A DNA stretch of 64,000 nucleotides, taken from Stenocarpella maydis (lineage: Eukaryota; Ascomycota; Sordariomycetes; Diaporthales; Diaporthaceae). Positions 24,349 through 35,159 of the stretch are shown in pieces. Both the position numbers and the translations under genes were made by a program. The stretch covers positions 101,003-165,002 of the forward strand of contig NQMI01000106.1 in assembly GCA_002270565.1 (NCBI GenBank), read 5' to 3'. The stretch's first letter is position 1, and every line of letters begins with the position of its first letter. The notes under the pieces were generated by a model, which worked only from the letters and a program-made list of their open reading frames with translations, was not told where the DNA came from and ran no database searches.

Positions 24349-24359
24349 CATACTTTATA

Positions 24360-25300
24360 CTATATAAAGAAGCTAGTATTATAGAAGAACTTACATACAC
24401 ATTCTCATAAATTATTATAAGCAATTACTGAATGCTATATAAAATTATCTTAGATAGAGATAAGCTCTTTATATTAAACTTTTGGAAGTTACTAATGAAG
24501 TAACTTGGAGCAAAGTATAAGCTCTTAATAATAGCATACCTATAAATAGATAGATAAATGGAATAAATCAACCAGATTGTGGAATAATACTTCTAATACT
24601 ATATCAACTAACTATAGGATAATTAGGTTGAACTGCTACTACTAGCACAGTTTGCCTATAATAGCGCAACTATCAGCACGATTAAGCAGTCACCTTTCTT
24701 TGCACTCTATAGATACGAACCTTAGGCACATTACAAATTACTACCAGATAACACCCCAGCAGAATTAGCGGAATAAAAAGTAATATAAATTAGATAAATC
24801 CAGAAGGATATCTAAGCAGAACTTTCTTTTATATAGGAGTCAATATTAAAATATATAAATCAGAAGAGAATTAAGGGACTAATTCTTAAGGAGAGAGATA
24901 AGGTCTATCTTCTTTACTAAAACATTAAAACTAAGCGACCTAGTAAAAAGCTTACTATAAGGAAATTAGCCCCTTTAAAATTTCAAGAAAACTTTCAGAT
25001 ACTAACTACAAACTCTTACTACCTAAGGGAATAAAATAGCATCCAGTCTTTTACATTTCACTCTTAGAATCAGCACTTAAGGATATAAAACTTAAAATAT
25101 AGATTAAAATACTTAATAAATATAATAAAGAATATGAAGTGGAAAATATCATGAACTTAAGGCAGCATTAAGGAATAATGGAATACCTTATTAAGTGGAA
25201 AGGCTATAACTCTAGCAAGAATATATGGGAACTAGCCTAAAGTTTAACCTACTATTATAATAAACTCAAAAGATATTATATATGGACTACTATAGAATAG
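24360..25300 (+). pseudogene. gypsy integrase C-terminus and chromodomain remnant
   Basis: The frame is broken by many stops. At about 25100-25270 it reads EYEVENIMNLRQH, then EYLIKWKGYNSSKNIWEL: the chromodomain of Ty3/gypsy chromoviruses, whose aromatic cage and WxGY-type core are visible. Chromodomains at the integrase tail steer insertion to marked heterochromatin in other members of the family. Confidence 0.75.
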
Positions 25301-25694
25301 TCCTAGAAGCTAGGAATGTAGCCTGAAGACCCTATATATAATAAACTATAATGAACTAATGTTATAATGAAACTATATAATAAACCCTAGACTTTGCAGC
25401 TAAAATAGGGAAAATAACTAATAAGAGACTAGTTATAAGAGAGATAGCCTAAAAGCTAGCAACTAGCTAACCCCTTAAAAGATATACTAATATCAGTCGC
25501 CCTGTCTAACCAATAACCTGAATACTGGTTATATCTAAAAACCCATCTAAATAAATACTAGTATCCGTACCCTATATTCTAGTGAATACTAGTTATAGAA
25601 AAATAAGACTAGAATGATATAGCACAACCAGTAAACTAAGAATGGCTAGGAACCAGGACCAGTTAGGTAATGATCAAATAAGTTCCATTCCCAG

Positions 25695-26330
25695 TAATAA
25701 AATCAGGCACTAAGATAAGCCACCCACAGGCGCATTTCCTTCACTACCCTTACTACCAGTACCTATAAATTCAGACCAATTGGTACTATTACCCATTAGG
25801 AAACTCCAGTTAAAAACTCCTACTTTACTCTCAGAATGCAACTATGTCTCTTGCGCTATTATCCTACTAGCCTCCTTGGTGGAACCTTGGCGGATAACCT
25901 CGGTGGACTGTATGGCAATCTGCCTCTACTCTGCTTTAGCCTCCTCCTTCTCCACTTGCTTTAACTCCTTTACATTATTAATGCCCTGATGAACCGCATG
26001 CATTATCTTTTCATACTATAACTGCTTCTACTTGCAAAGGCGCAAAATTCTTGCGTTTAGCCGTTAAGCCTCCTCCTCCATAGCCTCCAGCTCTTCCTCC
26101 AGTTGATGATATGTTAAGGTGACTTTATTCAACTGATTAGGAGTGAGACCTTAGATGTTGTAGTTGGATAGATTAAGGTAAATATAGGTCCAATAGCAAA
26201 TAGATTCTAAATCCGCAACCTTGTAGTCCTTAGCTAGGTTGTGCTCCTTATAATAAGAATAAGGCATAGGAATAATGCTACTCTTTGAGGTAATAGCGAA
26301 AAGAAGGACGGCCTTATGCTTAGCAATAGA
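25695..26330 (-). pseudogene. antisense accessory frame of gypsy fragment B
   Basis: This is the best-preserved of three copies. Read on the minus strand with stops ignored: an N-terminal part with residual Cys near LESICYWTYIYLNLSN, a long charged coiled coil (QLEEELEAMEEEA, INNVKELKQVEKEEAKAE), then a conserved tail with LHSESKVGVFNWSFLMG, WSEFIGTGSKGSEGNAP and GG. The arrangement (Cys-rich head, coiled coil, tail) recalls hypothetical proteins that I recall near fungal repeats; I know no assigned function. It is not related to gag or pol. Remaining stops are Gln/Arg/Trp-type changes. Confidence 0.55.
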
Positions 26331-26402
26331 AAAAGACTTTATGGGATAAGACTTAGTAACCCTACTTAATATAATGAATTAGGAAGAAGTGAATAAGAAT
26401 GT

Positions 26403-26996
26403 TGTTAAACGGAACCGCTCAGCAGGGCGTTGGTACTCCGTGCAAGGAGTTACCCTAGACTTCGTTGTAAGGAGTTACCCTAGACTTCCTAGCAAGGAGT
26501 TACCCTAGACTTGCGAGTCAGGCGATTTTCGCTAAGTACGCCCAGTGCGTGCGTGACGCAAGATGAGTTTGGTGGCCGTGAGTCGATTATTTTGGCCTGC
26601 ATTTGCACCTTAATTCAGACCTCTGCATTACCCTTATTTCTTACCCAAAAGGTATATAACTTAGTGCATTAGATAGCCTGATTTCTGAAGTTTGTATGTA
26701 CTTAATTTGGGCATTGCTAGGGCTGTGGTTGGCTAGTTGTTTGGAACCAAAGATGGTGTGTTGGAAGGGCGAATTTTCCGGCATTTGCAAATTTGCACCA
26801 GAGCCTACCGCAGCGTGCCCAGGGGTGAGACGACGTCGGAGGGTATATAAGGAGGGCTTACAGAAGCCCAACTTAATTCAATACAAAGTTGTCCAGACCA
26901 TTGTCAATCGTCCCAATTCGCCTCAGAGCACCACACTGCGACCCTGCCGAAACACACGCTGAACTGAATGCTATTCTATAGCACAAATTCATCAGA
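26403..26996 (+). repeat. second LTR family, solo LTR with AATGT duplication
   Basis: 594 bp from TGTTAAAC to ATCAGA. AATGT precedes it (26398-26402), and AATGT follows the duplicated LTR end (27330-27334), so the true insertion is flanked by a perfect 5-bp duplication. It contains a TATATAAGG promoter motif near 26844, a GGGCTTACAGAAGCCC hairpin and three 25-bp units. Confidence 0.85.
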
Positions 26997-27001
26997 ATAC
27001 T

Positions 27002-27004
27002 NNN
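27002..27004. other. assembly gap (3 N)
   Basis: Three N between the end of the LTR (plus 5 stray bases ATACT) and a second copy of the LTR's last 325 bases. Confidence 0.95.
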
Positions 27005-27329
27005 GATAGCCTGATTTCTGAAGTTTGTATGTACTTAATTTGGGCATTGCTAGGGCTGTGGTTGGCTAGTTGTTTGGAACCAAAGATGGTGTGTTGGAAG
27101 GGCGAATTTTCCGGCATTTGCAAATTTGCACCAGAGCCTACCGCAGCGTGCCCAGGGGTGAGACGACGTCGGAGGGTATATAAGGAGGGCTTACAGAAGC
27201 CCAACTTAATTCAATACAAAGTTGTCCAGACCATTGTCAATCGTCCCAATTCGCCTCAGAGCACCACACTGCGACCCTGCCGAAACACACGCTGAACTGA
27301 ATGCTATTCTATAGCACAAATTCATCAGA
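27005..27329 (+). repeat. duplicate of the last 325 bases of the 26403 LTR
   Basis: By eye identical to about 26672-26996, and it leads into the right-hand AATGT duplication. It is probably an unmerged contig overlap. Confidence 0.75.
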
Positions 27330-27611
27330 AATGTAGATGAGTGAAAATAACTTATGGAATACTTTTAAGGATAAAAGAAGTAAGAAGGGAGATAATATTA
27401 TAGACTAACACACATTAGCGGCTAACTACTGCAGAAGACAACCTTGTAGGTCAGGAAGTGGCCCCCAAAAGAAGCGCCCCACCTGATCCAATTAGTGATG
27501 CTACCTTATCAGGGTTAGGGTCAGGGACCCACTACGATCGATGGGATTATTATTGATTCCATCAAGTAATACTTAATTAATAGGATTACTATTAATACTA
27601 TTGATAATGAA

Positions 27612-27841
27612 TGAAGAGTTAGAATATATAAGGATATAGTTATTATTATATTAGGTAGCTTATGTAGAACAGACTCTTTAGTTGTTAATCTAAGTATTCA
27701 ATCCTAACGTTGAATAGCCTTATAGCTAGTGATTATTATTAAATCAATAATATTGCTTAACAACCGCCTAATAATGTATTCCGAATATAAACCCTTGATC
27801 TTTCAGCATTAATGTACTCGGAAACCCCTTTGATCATTACA
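27612..27841 (+). repeat. gypsy 3' LTR of fragment B
   Basis: About 230 bp, TGAAGAGTTAGAATATATAAGG at the left (TATA-like) and TGATCATTACA at the right. Related copies lie at about 21330-21460 (minus, partial), 58573-58797 (plus) and 59215-59437 (minus). Confidence 0.7.
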
Positions 27842-28940
27842 TGTTGTAGGTCTTAATAGCAAGCTGAGAAGGCTAAATAACTATACCACTGGAAATAAAT
27901 GCTAAATGACTATTTTAGAGTGGTTGTGCAGTTCAGATTAAGAAGGCTTATGCCTCTTGGTATTACAGATGGCTATTTAATTAAGGTACAGATAAATCAT
28001 CAGTCTAGAAGACCACAGCCTTTTTATGTTGCTGATTTCAAGCAATTTGCCTTAAATCACGCGGCGAATTCATCTACATATAGTTCTTAATGATATCAAA
28101 CTAAAGATAGCTTCAAACTTAACGCAACAAACTTAACGCAACAAATTTAACACAACAATATCAACCATACTCATATAGTACAAAGTATTCGCGAAAAGGA
28201 AGGCCTTAAGTCACGCAGCAAATTGGTCTATATATAATTCTTAATAGTATTAAACTAAAGATAGCTTCAAACTTAACGGCTTAATAGCTTATTAATAGCG
28301 CTAACACGAATTAATAAATATTAAGGGTTATATAGCTATAGTCTAAGACTAAGACTTATAGTACGGAATAGTAGTTTATAGTTGAATACTAGCAAAAGTA
28401 ACTAAATAGTTATTATTAAAAGCATATATTACTAATTATTTAATTTAAACCAATTATTTGAATCCCTTAGAGGTAACTATTATTTATCATAACTAAGAAG
28501 AGGAACTTAAAGAATATAACTAGTCTATAATTAATTATATTATATTATCAATTAGTATAAAAATAAACGTAATCCTTATATTTAATATTTTAAATTGTTT
28601 TAAATTTAATTCTTTTTTTAAAATGAAATATATGAAATAATTATATATAAACTCTTAGTTATGAAGTATTCCTTAGTGGATGACTGGTAGATAGATATAT
28701 AATTGGTCTTAAACCCCTCTCGAGTTAGCGCGCGCACGCTAAATATGGTTTCCGTCTCACCATGTGCCTAATCTTTGGGCACCTCATCAACGAATGAAAA
28801 GGGAGACCGACAAAGCGGAGACCGGCACCTCGTATCTCAGTTAAACCACTGTTTTGTCCAAAGGGTATTGTGATCGGATCAAGAAGGAAACCAGCTGGAC
28901 AGAAGAGCCTTGCGAGAAGTTTGTGGAGAACACCAGGAAG
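27842..28940. other. AT-rich spacer with internal direct repeats
   Basis: No gene is convincing; a 63-codon frame at 27899-28090 has no known domain. A direct repeat of about 75 bases lies at 28051-28124 and 28204-28278. Between them is a 14-base unit (AACTTAACGCAACA) about three times at 28117-28158. Composition returns to normal near 28700, ahead of the amidase. Confidence 0.5.
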
Positions 28941-30863
28941 ATGGCGGAGCCAATTTGGAAATCCATTGCTGCCCAAAAGCAGGCGGAGAGGCTGTCCAAA
29001 ATTCCAGCGGAATGGAAAATTCCGGGGACCAGCCTGCCACCTCTCGAGGACAACTTCGTGCAGGACTTCCCCGAGACTTCGGGGATTTTCACCGCGCACG
29101 AGCTGCGACTGACCGAGGCCACGGCCTCTGAAGTCGTTGCTAAGGTTGCCTCGGGAGAGTGGACTGCGACCGAGGTCACTACGGCAGTGTGCAAACGTGC
29201 TGCCGTGGCGCAGCAGCTGATCAATTGTGTTACTGAGATCTGCTTCCAGGATGGCATCGCGAGAGCGAAGGAGCTCGATGAGTATTTCAAGAGAGAGCGA
29301 AAGACGGTTGGACCTTTGCACGGACTTCCGATAAGGTAAGTCGATGCCATATCCCGCACCCAAAAAAGATACAAACACAACAGTCCCGAGAGTTCTCAGG
29401 CATACGGCTGACAGCGGGAGCAGTCTCAAAGACCAGTTCAATCTTAAAGGCAAGCCAGCCGATCTCACATGACGTGTTTCGCTAACGTCTGGTCAGGGTT
29501 GGATTCAACCATCGGCTACTGCTCGTATGCCAATAAGCCAGCAGAGACGAACTCCACGCTCGTCAATCTCCTGGACAAGGCAGGCGCCATCTTCTACGTG
29601 AAGTCCAATCTGCCAACGACTCTTATGATGGGAGAAAGCGTCAACAACATCTTTGGCCGAACTGTCAACCCGCGAAACCGACAGCTCACGACCGGCGGGT
29701 CATCCGGCGGCGAGTCTGCGCTGGTGACCTTCCGCGCCAGCTACTTGGGGGTCGGCACCGACATTGGGGGCTCCATCCGGCATCCGAGCTCGTTCACGGG
29801 GCTGTACGCCCTGAGGCCGTCGCACGGGAGGGTTCCGTACCAGAACGTGGCGAACACGTACTTGGGCCAAGAGGCAATTCGATCATGCGCCGGGCCCATG
29901 TCGCGAAGTCCCGAGGACGTCCGGCTGTTCATGTCGACCATCGCGGGGATGAAACCGTGGCTCTATGACCCGCAGTGCCTGCCACTGCCGTGGCGGGAGG
30001 AGGAGGAGAAGCTGCCACCCAAGCTGTCATTCGGCTTCGCCATGGGAGATGGTTATGTCACACCTACGTGAGTCGACCATGTATCCATCTTCACTGTCCT
30101 GCCAAAGTACCCCCTCGGACTGGCTGTATGCATGACAGACCACCCCTCCGTCGCGCAATGGAGATTACAAAGTCCCAGCTCCTGGATGCGGGACACGAGA
30201 TCATAGAGTTTATTCCTTATGAGATGCCCTTGGTGGCCGGAATCGCCTACAGAATGTGGGAGGCGGACGGTGGCTGCGAATTCCATCGCGATACAGATGC
30301 CACGGGTGAACCGCTTCCAGAGGCCGTCGAAGAATGGTTGGGACACAGCTCTGGGGTGAAGCCACAGACGGTGTCTGAGACGTGGCAGAACCAACACCAA
30401 CGGGCTCTCCTGGCCAAGAGGTTCCTAAATCGCTGGCAGCGCACAGCGGCTCAGACCATCACTGGGCGTCCTATTGATGCGCTGATCATGCCATCGACGC
30501 CGTTCCAGCCATCAGGCACGGCGGCGATTACCCATGGCACTACGGCACAATGTGCCCACTTCTAGACCTGACAGCCGGCGTGTTCCCTGTGACAAAGGTG
30601 GAATTGAAGAAGGATCGAGTGCCTGAAGATTGGCAGCCAATTTCGGAAAAGGACAGGCAGGTTATGGATTATTGTGAGTTCTAGACCATCGGTTTGGATT
30701 TCTCGAGAAACTCGGACACTGATAACTGCTAGATGGGAAGCCGGAGAATCACGGGGAGGCGCTTATCGGGCTGACGTTGATTGCCAGGAGGTTGGAAGAG
30801 GAGAAGGTAACTGCCATGTTGCATCTCATGAGGGATGTAGTGGGAGTTGGCGACTTGTACTGA
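28941..30863 (+). pseudogene. amidase-signature hydrolase with one apparent frameshift
   Basis: Exons 28941-29335, 29424-29449, 29497-30067, 30139-30673 and 30733-30863 fit a complete amidase except for one missing base near 30506 (TTCC where the frame needs TTCCC). Exon lengths sum to 1658, one short of a multiple of three, so about 552 aa would be expected. The amidase-signature triad is present: Lys 134 in LPISLKDQF, cis-Ser 210 in GGSSGGES and nucleophile Ser 233 in GTDIGGSIR. The second intron (29450-29496, 47 bases) is GC-AG with a good branch site. Before the lesion the frame ends ALIMPSTPF. After it, a conserved tail (WHYGTMCPLLDLTAGVFP, EKVTAMLHLMRDV) continues in another frame. A real deletion would remove about a tenth of the protein. 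A sequencing error in a short C run is equally possible, so the gene may be functional. The substrate is unknown (fungal homologues include acetamidases and fatty-acid-amide-type enzymes). Confidence 0.85.
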
Positions 30864-30939
30864 CCTATTTTTTAAATATCCGGTTTTTGTTGCCTCTGAT
30901 CCGGGCCATATTATAGCTTTCTTCGCTTAATAGAGAAAT

Positions 30940-31154
30940 TGTTGGATGGGTCACGTATTGCAATACGAGTGGGGTGTTGTTCTTGTATTTCTCTCTGTCT
31001 TTCGAGTAGTGGGTGCAGTGGGCGTAGCCCGCCAGCTATCTCGGGTCTATATAGTGGGTGGTAGTTGCTTAGTAAGCAACTACGCCCTCTGGCTACAGTA
31101 CGGTGGCTGTAGCGATAGCCCACCAATGTGCTGTTGCACACTACTATTGCCACA
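30940..31154 (-). repeat. copia solo LTR downstream of the amidase
   Basis: 215 bp, inverse complement of the 11824 LTR with about 97% identity by eye. It ends 77-290 bases after the amidase stop. Flanks are GAAAT (left) and GACAT (right), a 4-of-5 match that may be a target duplication with one change. No internal domain is nearby, so it is a solo LTR. Confidence 0.85.
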
Positions 31155-31490
31155 GACATGATATCAAATCTTTTATTAGATTGCTCCCAATCCATTTAAC
31201 TATCTTTGCAATTTCAGACTACTCATGATATCGGAGTCCCCTTAGACTGGTTGATGACCATGGCCGTTTGCAAAAGTTGTGAATCACAACGAGTGTTTTT
31301 AAATGGAGTTTTGCTTGCTCACATCAAGGTTTCCTCCAAAGCATGGTTTGACTCCTAAGAGACGAAGTACGGAGAGCAAGAATGAATGAAAAGAGAAGAG
31401 AGCAAAAGAAAACTGTACACACAACCCCCGAATCTAATACCAGTGCTCTCTTCGCCTTCACCAATATCGTCTCACACGGCTACCTCAGTC
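31155..31490. other. intergenic, no gene
   Basis: Balanced composition; I see nothing of note. Confidence 0.5.
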
Positions 31491-34400
31491 TCAATTCCCT
31501 TGAAGATACTTCCCAAAGTGAAGCCGTATGACGTCTGCAAAGTCCATGCCGTTATAACCGTTCCGTTTCAGTGTTGCTGCTTCAAGTACCGCTCTCTCGT
31601 GTTCCATGCGACGGACCGCGGCTTCATATGCTTCAAGTTGTGCCTGGCCCCAGTATGATTCTGGACTGGCAATCCTCAGATCACTAACCTCGGGCAGTAT
31701 CCCATCCAAAAGTTTCCACCACTCCAACAAACCGGCATCCAAGTCCCCAAATCTTTGACTGAAACCTACATATGCTTCCATTATGAAATCCAGATGGACC
31801 TCCAACTCCGATTCCTCTGATTGAATCTCTCTGGCATCCTCAGACGGAAGTTTGCGGCGACAAAATTTGCCAATACGATCTTTGCAGCATGTGTGCGTCA
31901 TGTCTAGCCTCTCGAATACTTCCAGTCGGACAGCGTCTTCGATATAACCTGCCTTTTGCTCCTCTGATAACCGGCACAGCCGAAACCACGATGACAATCT
32001 CCTATCCAATACCAGTCTAGGGATTCTTGACTTATAATAACACGATAAATCAAGATCCATCTTATCCGGCTCTAGAAATAGCCGTGATAGGAGGCACCCT
32101 GGAATACTGCAAGAGCACTGACAAGTGTCCGTTTGATCAGCAGAACACTGTTCTAGAGATTTAGTCCAGACTGTATGATGCCTGTGGAGATTCTCACCTC
32201 TCTGGGTTCCACAATGCCACTCGTCCAAGCCCACAAAGCGTGCCAAGAAGAACAAAAAGTTCGGCCCGTGTTCTTCAAGGTTTTGGGCCGATGCTTCATT
32301 ATTCAAGAACTAGAGCCAGACCTCCATGATTCTCGCAACCCATATATTCCTGTCATATTTGGTGCTGATAAACTCATGATTAAAAGAGCGTATGAAGGCG
32401 AGGTGTAGTATCTGGATGTCGTCAAGAAACCCTGCATCATAGAACTTTTGCAACAGCGCGCTCAAAGAGCGTGTTTTTCTGCGATAGGGGGGGTCGTTAA
32501 GGTGACAGTATGCCGTGGTAATGCCTAGTAAGTTGTGGAGAAAGCCTTTCGGCATCGGCGTATAACGTGGTGGCACAGTGCAGCCCCGAGCCGTCAAGGC
32601 TATCCAAGTCTCGGATATCTTCCAATGTGCTGCATCGCTAGAGTGCAAACAGAGTCTATCTTTCTCATCGTCGTTGAAGTAACTCATAGCAAAGTCGCGA
32701 AGTTTCAGGCGTGACCCCTCTAGGAGGTCGAAAGTTTGACTCAAAGCGCTGTCGGATGCTGTCGGAAGTAGCATGAAGATATTTCGGTAGTCGAGAGGCC
32801 CACGAATCCTATGCCACAAGAGACGTATGGACATGGGGCTGTGGGTGTAAATGGCAAATTCGATGTCCCGGCTCGTCGGCGTAATTTGGGTGAGCAGCTC
32901 CTCGATGCCGTCCTGCCATCCATAGATAGTTGGATTACAGATATATCAAGATCTCTCTGGATCAGCCTTGTTCTGTAGTTGCTCTCATCGAAGCTTGTTT
33001 TTGAATGAGTGACTTCAACTCTGTCAAATCACGACGCGCCACAGCACCCTCAATACTGCCTAGCTCTGAATACCTAGGAATCAGTCTAAACCCCTCATAG
33101 CAATATCATTTCGCGTGCTAGTCCTGAAGAGCAAGCTTACCTGAAGCTAGTTCATGATGCTGGCGAAAGAATGAGGTCGCCTTTTGCCGACGCCGTGCCG
33201 CACAATAGACGGTGCGACTACGTAAAGCTGAACTCGTAAAGCTTTCTGCACCGATATAACAGTGATCTTCTAGCTCAAGCCCTTCGAAGTAGCTGTATAA
33301 TGGGAATGAGTCCGGAAATTCCTGAGTAAGCATCATTGCCCATGCCTGTGCCGTCATCCGAGCCTGGTTCCCCTGTATCATCACATCTGCTTGGAAAATA
33401 GGGTCTGGGTAGTAACCGTTCATTCCCTTAATGAGAAGAGGATCGAAATATGCATATAACTTTCGTGCTTGAAGTCCTCTACTAGAGCAATCGAGTCCCA
33501 CTATGCGTAGGAAATTCATCAGGTGTGCAATTTCTGTCGTAACTTCATGGAGACGATCTCCCAGACGAGCCATCACACACACCGTTTCCTATTTCTGTAC
33601 TCAGAGATTCATCAATGAACGCGGCGGTGGACTGCACGTACCAGCAGGAGAGTATTGCCAACTTCGTCTTTGTCACGACACGACCCTGCGCCTGTTGCCT
33701 GAATCTTCTGTAGCTTTTCGGGTAGGTCTCGTATCATATGTCGAATGGATTCGATATCAAATTGTTTGTGAAATAAGTGTTCATGCAATGCGTCGAATTC
33801 GGCAAAGATCGGAGAGGTTAATCGCTTGACATTTGGAAAGCACCTGAAATTGTGAGTGAAAGTGTATCCAGTCATAGCTGTCGCCGTGGCTGCCAATAGC
33901 TCCATCGTTGGTCCCATGAATCGAGGTAATTCAATTCGAATAGAAACGGAGCGAAACTGTTGACTCTCACAATCTTCTCGGCACGGAAAGATATGCTTCA
34001 CCGCTTCGTATCTAAGGCGAAGCCCCTTTGAAAACCTGCCACACCCGCGTAGTCCTCATTGGACAGCAACACTGAGAGCCTTGGGGCTCCTGCCAACTCC
34101 TCTGGTGGCCAAGAATGAAAGGATCCGGAGCTGCTAGGTTGTTGCGTACCGATAAGATGCCCATTGTATCATCAGGAGCGGTGGGCAGGGAGCTGCCACG
34201 AACGAAGTCAGGTGACATATTGGAGGTCTCCGATGCGTGGGCTGGGGCCGCGTGGTTTCGGTGCGTGAAAGATGATATAAAGGAAAGAATAGGTCCAAGT
34301 TCTTCCGAGACATGAGCGTTTATTCTGCCGACCGTGTTGTCCTGATCTTGGTTTATTCGCAGGCTGAATTGGTCGAAACTGGCATTCAATGATGTTGTGA

Positions 34401-35159
34401 GGGAATGCATCTCTCGACGATTGTTGCCTCATTCTTCGTGAATGGCGGAAAAAAGTTGGGTTTCGCAATCCAAATGTTCATGCTGGACCTCGTGGATTGC
34501 GTCTCTTATCTGCGAAGACATCTCCATTGTTGAGATCAGGCTGTTTAGCGTTGTTTGAGTCTTGTTTCCCTCCTCTTGGATGGTGGCAGTAAGTTGAGCT
34601 CTGCCGTCCAACTGTTCATCTTGTAGCCACTGGAAAGCGTCACGCAAATTTGAAGAGATCCTGGCCTCTCCTTCTGATACGCTGCTCTTGATCTGCAGCT
34701 GGGTCAGGAACAGTGTCTGTAGGAGCTCTTCCCATATCCCATGGCTAAGACTTTGCAGCCTTCCAATCTGCCGTTCGATGTCATCAGCCTGCCGTAAAGA
34801 CTTGCAGGCAAGCTCCAGGTCTTTCCACTTGTGTGTTCTCGATGTTGGCGAAAGAGGAAGAAGACGATGGAGGGTAAATTACAGAATATCGGCGGCAGCT
34901 TTCCAATTGTCGACTGCCGTCGTGATACTCAAATGCCTGTGAGTCTCGATTGACGACGCTGAAGGGTCGCTCTTCAGGTTATTGCTGAGAACTTGGAGTC
35001 GAGCATTTGATGTTTGTATATCACTCAGCTGGTCTTGTATGCGCTTGGTACGCCTTCCAATTCATTGGCGGTCTTCACAACCTTCGAAACTGACATTACT
35101 GCGAGTTCAAGGAACTGGAAAGACGCTGCTGCCACGCTAAGGATGGTGACCGGATCCAT
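31491..35159 (-). pseudogene. decayed HeLo-like N-terminal protein, ankyrin-type family
   Basis: The ATG at 35159 opens MDPVTILSVAAASFQFLELA, the start of the fungal N-terminal (HeLo-like, PF17111-type) domain. The domain goes on as QLSDIQTSNARLQVLSNNL only after a frameshift near 35045. A helical, charged middle part follows (34430-34870). An in-frame TGA at 34429-34431 separates two halves of one continuous frame (34012-34647). Another shift lies near 34030. The segment at 33612-34001 ends DKDEVGNTLLL, like the start of an ankyrin-type repeat, at a plausible GT donor. 33118-33582 continues after an intron. 32310-32834 and 31491-32309 are one frame split by TAG at 32310-32312. The C-terminal half (LHFGKYLQGN end) is unassigned. 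Such architectures occur in fungal NLR-like and cell-death proteins; the role is inferred. At least two nonsense changes and two shifts make it a pseudogene. Confidence 0.65.

Larger units (their letters stand above)
24349..27841 (+). mobile_element. gypsy fragment B (3' part, plus strand)
   Basis: This is the inverse complement of the region around 61770 and below in the gypsy copy at the window end. It holds the end of integrase, a chromodomain, the antisense frame and a 3' LTR (27612-27841). A second-family LTR is inserted at 26403-26996 with a 5-bp target duplication. It runs opposite to fragment A, and both begin near the same point of the element. Confidence 0.75.

Noticed and set aside
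30911..31195. 94-codon frame downstream of the amidase
   Set aside because: It lies within the copia solo LTR and recurs at every LTR copy; it is not a gene.
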